Source: a virus. Taken from it: DNA of 64,000 bases. Positions 61,698 through 64,000 of this stretch are shown here, piece after piece (the stretch's first letter is position 1; every line of letters starts with the position of its first letter). The stretch spans positions 44,012-108,011 of IMG/VR virus record IMGVR_UViG_3300047548_000827, one strand, 5' to 3'. The notes beneath the pieces are model-generated. The model did no database searches and had not been told where the DNA came from. It saw only the letters and a program-made list of their open reading frames with translations. Position numbers and translations under genes: made by a program.

Positions 61698-62381
61698 ATG
61701 TACAACCCTAATAAATTCAATTACATCCCTTTCAAAAAAGAAACAGTCGATGGACAACGAAGATATTTGTCTCCTGAAGGAGACAAATTACCTAGTGTCA
61801 CTACTATTCTTGAAGCTACTAAATCTGAAGAAAGCAAAAAAGCATTATACGAATGGCGAAAAAGAGTAGGCACCGTAAAAGCGCAAGAAATAACAACTGA
61901 AGCTGCTAGTAGAGGCACTAGAATGCACAAGTTTCTAGAAGACTTCATAAAAACTGGGCAATTAACCGAGTCAGGATCAAATCCATATAGCATTCAAAGC
62001 CACAAGATGGCTGAAGCTATTATAACGAACGGATTATCCAAGTGTAATGAATACTGGGGAACTGAAGTACCGTTATACTTTCCCAAAATTTATGCTGGTA
62101 CTACTGACCTTGTTGGTGTGCATGATGGAGCTGAATCCATTATGGATCATAAACAAACCAATAAACTCAAGAAGCGCGAATGGATCGAGGATTACTTCGT
62201 TCAATTAGCAGCATATGCAACTGCACATAACGAAGTTCATGGAACTAACATACGAAAGGGTGTAATTTTCATGTGTTCTGCGGATGTTGTATACCAAGAG
62301 TTTATTTTGGAAGGCAATGAGTTTGACAATTATACGAATACTTGGTGGAAAAGAGTAGAACAGTTCTATCTTCAACAGTAG
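61698..62381 (+). CDS. PD-(D/E)XK nuclease (RecB/Cas4/MGME1-like)
   Basis: 227 residues. LPSVTTILEATKSEESKKAL (typical N-terminal element), RGTRMHKFLEDFI, YAGTTDLVGVHDG (metal Asp) and SIMDHKQTN (D-x-K) followed by QLAAYA. Such phage nucleases act as exonucleases in recombination or DNA turnover. Promoter directly upstream; almost no leader. Confidence 0.85.
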   Translation: MYNPNKFNYIPFKKETVDGQRRYLSPEGDKLPSVTTILEATKSEESKKALYEWRKRVGTVKAQEITTEAASRGTRMHKFLEDFIKTGQLTESGSNPYSIQSHKMAEAIITNGLSKCNEYWGTEVPLYFPKIYAGTTDLVGVHDGAESIMDHKQTNKLKKREWIEDYFVQLAAYATAHNEVHGTNIRKGVIFMCSADVVYQEFILEGNEFDNYTNTWWKRVEQFYLQQ

Positions 62382-62392
62382 CCAAATTGATT

Positions 62393-62439
62393 CTTCCTGA
62401 ACTATTCGCCGAAGCGGTGATAAATACAACATCAGGAAG
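62393..62439 (+). promoter_or_regulatory. Late promoter nested in an 8-bp inverted repeat
   Basis: CTTCCTGA (62393-62400) exactly complements TCAGGAAG (62432-62439); TGATAAATA (62418-62426) lies between. The predicted start is 62432, the first base of the second arm, which carries the AGGAAG ribosome binding site of the fibre gene at 62451. Confidence 0.75.
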
Positions 62440-62450
62440 AGTTAATAACT

Positions 62451-64000
62451 ATGGCTATTGTCCAAATTTCAAGAATTCAACACAGAACAGGTAGAAACGA
62501 AGACCTACCTCAATTAGCAGAAGGTGAACTTGGGTTTGCCACTGATCAACGAAGATTATACATAGGAAATGATGCGATTCAATACCCGGCATCATCCGGA
62601 ACTACTACTCAAACTGAAATTCTAACAGAATTTAGTGAGATAAGTTTTAGTCAAATTAGGGGAAGTAGCGGGGCAGAACTAAACATAATAGAACCGCTCA
62701 CTGAAGGTCAAGTACTAGTTGTAGAAGCAAATACAACTGCAGGGTTGACTCCCACATATAGTATAGTAAATAGAGGCGGAGTATCTGGGTATTCAGGCAC
62801 TGGAAACATTCACTTAGGTGATATCAACAACGTAAAGATCCTAGGTGGATTTAATAGTTGGGTTTTAACAACAAAAGGAAATGGTGACCTAGTTTGGGCT
62901 CCATCTGGTCTTACAATTTCAGACATATCAAACATCACGTTTGACAGCGGTGCTGCAAATACCACCCTTATCACAACAGACGATGATCATAACATTGTAT
63001 TAGGACGTCTAGTTACAATAACGGACGTTGAAGGATTTTTAAATCTTATAACCGGCACAGGCACTATAACTTCAGTAAGTTCAAGTAATCTTGTTACTTC
63101 AACATCCAATGCAAGCTTTGGTTCAATTAGTATTGGAGATTTCTTAACTACTAGTGCAAACGTAATACTTGGAACAGTTGATGCTGTTTATTCCGCTAAT
63201 AGTACAATTCAACTAACCGCAAACGCATCTACATCTTATACCGGTGGATTTAGAACAGGAAAAAATGGAATCAATGGTTATACTCCGTTGTATGCAAAAC
63301 CAACTGGGATAGGAAACCAATTTTGGGTATATACTGCGTTTGATGCGAACACTAGTACTGCAAGTGGTTCATTTGATTCCACTGGATTTAGTCCATATGT
63401 TTCAGGAACAGGTAGAGTAACGTCATCTACAGCCGGTGGAGGCGGAGGTGGGATTACTCTAACAGGCACTACTAATACACAGGTACTGTTCAATAATGCA
63501 GGTACACTGGGCGGTGAGGCTAATTTAACATATGACAAGACATCAAAGCAACTATCTGTTACTTCACTAAAACCAAACGTAATTGTTGACGGAAGCTCTT
63601 CGTCTGGTACTTCAGGATTCGTTCTGTCTGCAACTGGTGCAGGTATTGCTTGGTTACCGTCGTCTTCATTACAAGGAACATCAGGCTTTTCAGGGTTAAA
63701 TGGCACCATCGGTGTTAACGGAGCTTCAGGCTTAAGTGGATATAGTGGTGTTTCTGGCTCAGGCATTTCTGGTTTTAGTGGCATCAGTGGATACTCGGGT
63801 ATAAGTGGCATCAGTGGATACTCGGGTATATCAGGTGGATCAGGATGGAGCGGATTCAGTGGAAGATCAGGATATTCCGGTATATCAGGTTCAAGCGGAA
63901 CATCAGGATGGAGTGGATTCAGCGGAACATCAGGATGGAGTGGATTCAGTGGTGCACTTGGTACATCAGGCGTTTCAGGTCGAAGTGGTTACAGTGGTTA
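62451..64000 (+). CDS. Large tail-fibre protein with collagen-like repeats (3' end outside window)
   Basis: Open from ATG 62451 to the window end (over 515 residues). N-terminus VQISRIQHRTGRNEDLPQLA then EGELGFATDQRRLYIGN is the start domain common in phage fibres and whiskers. Later beta repeats, then from about residue 400 a run of G-x-S triplets (SGYSGISGISGYSG), a collagen-like triple helix. Late promoter at 62418. Host-recognition fibre is likely. Confidence 0.8.
   Translation, partial: MAIVQISRIQHRTGRNEDLPQLAEGELGFATDQRRLYIGNDAIQYPASSGTTTQTEILTEFSEISFSQIRGSSGAELNIIEPLTEGQVLVVEANTTAGLTPTYSIVNRGGVSGYSGTGNIHLGDINNVKILGGFNSWVLTTKGNGDLVWAPSGLTISDISNITFDSGAANTTLITTDDDHNIVLGRLVTITDVEGFLNLITGTGTITSVSSSNLVTSTSNASFGSISIGDFLTTSANVILGTVDAVYSANSTIQLTANASTSYTGGFRTGKNGINGYTPLYAKPTGIGNQFWVYTAFDANTSTASGSFDSTGFSPYVSGTGRVTSSTAGGGGGGITLTGTTNTQVLFNNAGTLGGEANLTYDKTSKQLSVTSLKPNVIVDGSSSSGTSGFVLSATGAGIAWLPSSSLQGTSGFSGLNGTIGVNGASGLSGYSGVSGSGISGFSGISGYSGISGISGYSGISGGSGWSGFSGRSGYSGISGSSGTSGWSGFSGTSGWSGFSGALGTSGVSGRSGYSG
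63660..64000 (+). repeat. Collagen-like G-x-S coding repeats
   Basis: Many 9-21 base units such as TCAGGATGGAGTGGATTCAG and AGTGGCATCAGTGGATAC encode Gly-x-Ser triplets. The DNA repeat invites length variation. It continues past the window. Confidence 0.85.

Noticed and set aside
63278-63811. Minus-strand frame of 177 codons rich in Pro-Glu repeats.
   Set aside because: Antisense of the Gly/Ser-rich fibre gene; the repeats mirror the G-x-S coding repeats.
1-64000. tRNA genes, which many T4-like phages carry.
   Set aside because: No cloverleaf with a GTTCGA-type T-loop outside coding regions was found by eye; a tRNA scan would be decisive.

Overview
The window is one segment of a large T4-like (Tevenvirinae-related) myophage genome; no bacterial gene is visible. 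Direct signs are a gp17-type terminase ATPase/nuclease, gp32, UvsX, a UvsY-like protein, UvsW, gp41 helicase, gp61 primase, rIIA/rIIB, class Ia NrdA/NrdB, DHFR, ThyA, and T4-style late promoters (TATAAATA-like) beside phage-carried sigma70 promoters. A spanin pair, an outer-membrane barrel-like protein and a BPSL0761-like protein point to a Gram-negative, probably proteobacterial (perhaps betaproteobacterial) host; the host assignment is inference.

Layout. 1-5.8 kb: barrel protein, small genes, then nrdA - A-type Fe-S carrier - small gene - nrdB. 5.8-14.9 kb: early accessory genes, many with their own TTGACA-17-TATAAT promoter, including an SPFH lipoprotein, a TilS-like ATPase, two RNA ligases, a polynucleotide-kinase-like P-loop protein and a possible toxin-antitoxin pair. 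14.9-19.3 kb: an array of 16 small paralogous genes coupled by ATGA/GTGA-type overlaps and mostly ending in Leu-Arg-Trp. 19.4-21.5 kb: a late fibre-like gene. 21.5-31.6 kb: early genes (metallophosphoesterase, zinc protease, Nudix, oxygenase-like, rIIA, an HNH homing endonuclease, rIIB, MoxR-type AAA plus VWA partner). 31.6-43.7 kb: DHFR/ThyA, spanins, virion proteins, terminase and an 862-residue repeat-rich protein. 43.8-59 kb: replication and recombination block, with a DexA-like exonuclease next to a 197-residue protein carrying the motif set of C-family DNA polymerase alpha, plus peptide deformylase. 59-64 kb: head/structural genes, a PD-(D/E)XK nuclease and the start of a collagen-like fibre.

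The most unusual signal is regulatory. At least ten promoters, both sigma70 and late type, lie between the arms of a perfect or near-perfect inverted repeat (8-17 bp). The upstream arm is before the predicted transcription start and the downstream arm covers the ribosome binding site or start of the next gene. The hairpin can therefore form only in read-through RNA, not in RNA begun at the local promoter. This matches the logic known for a few T4 genes (I-TevI, e, soc, 49) but appears here as a repeated design. Several other genes have the predicted transcription start exactly on the A of ATG and may be leaderless.

All coordinates, motifs and inverted repeats were read by eye. Functions rest on family knowledge, not searches, and start codons were often moved downstream of the longest frame to fit promoter and ribosome-binding-site positions. 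No tRNA gene or CRISPR array was seen, and no stretch over 300 bases lacks a gene.
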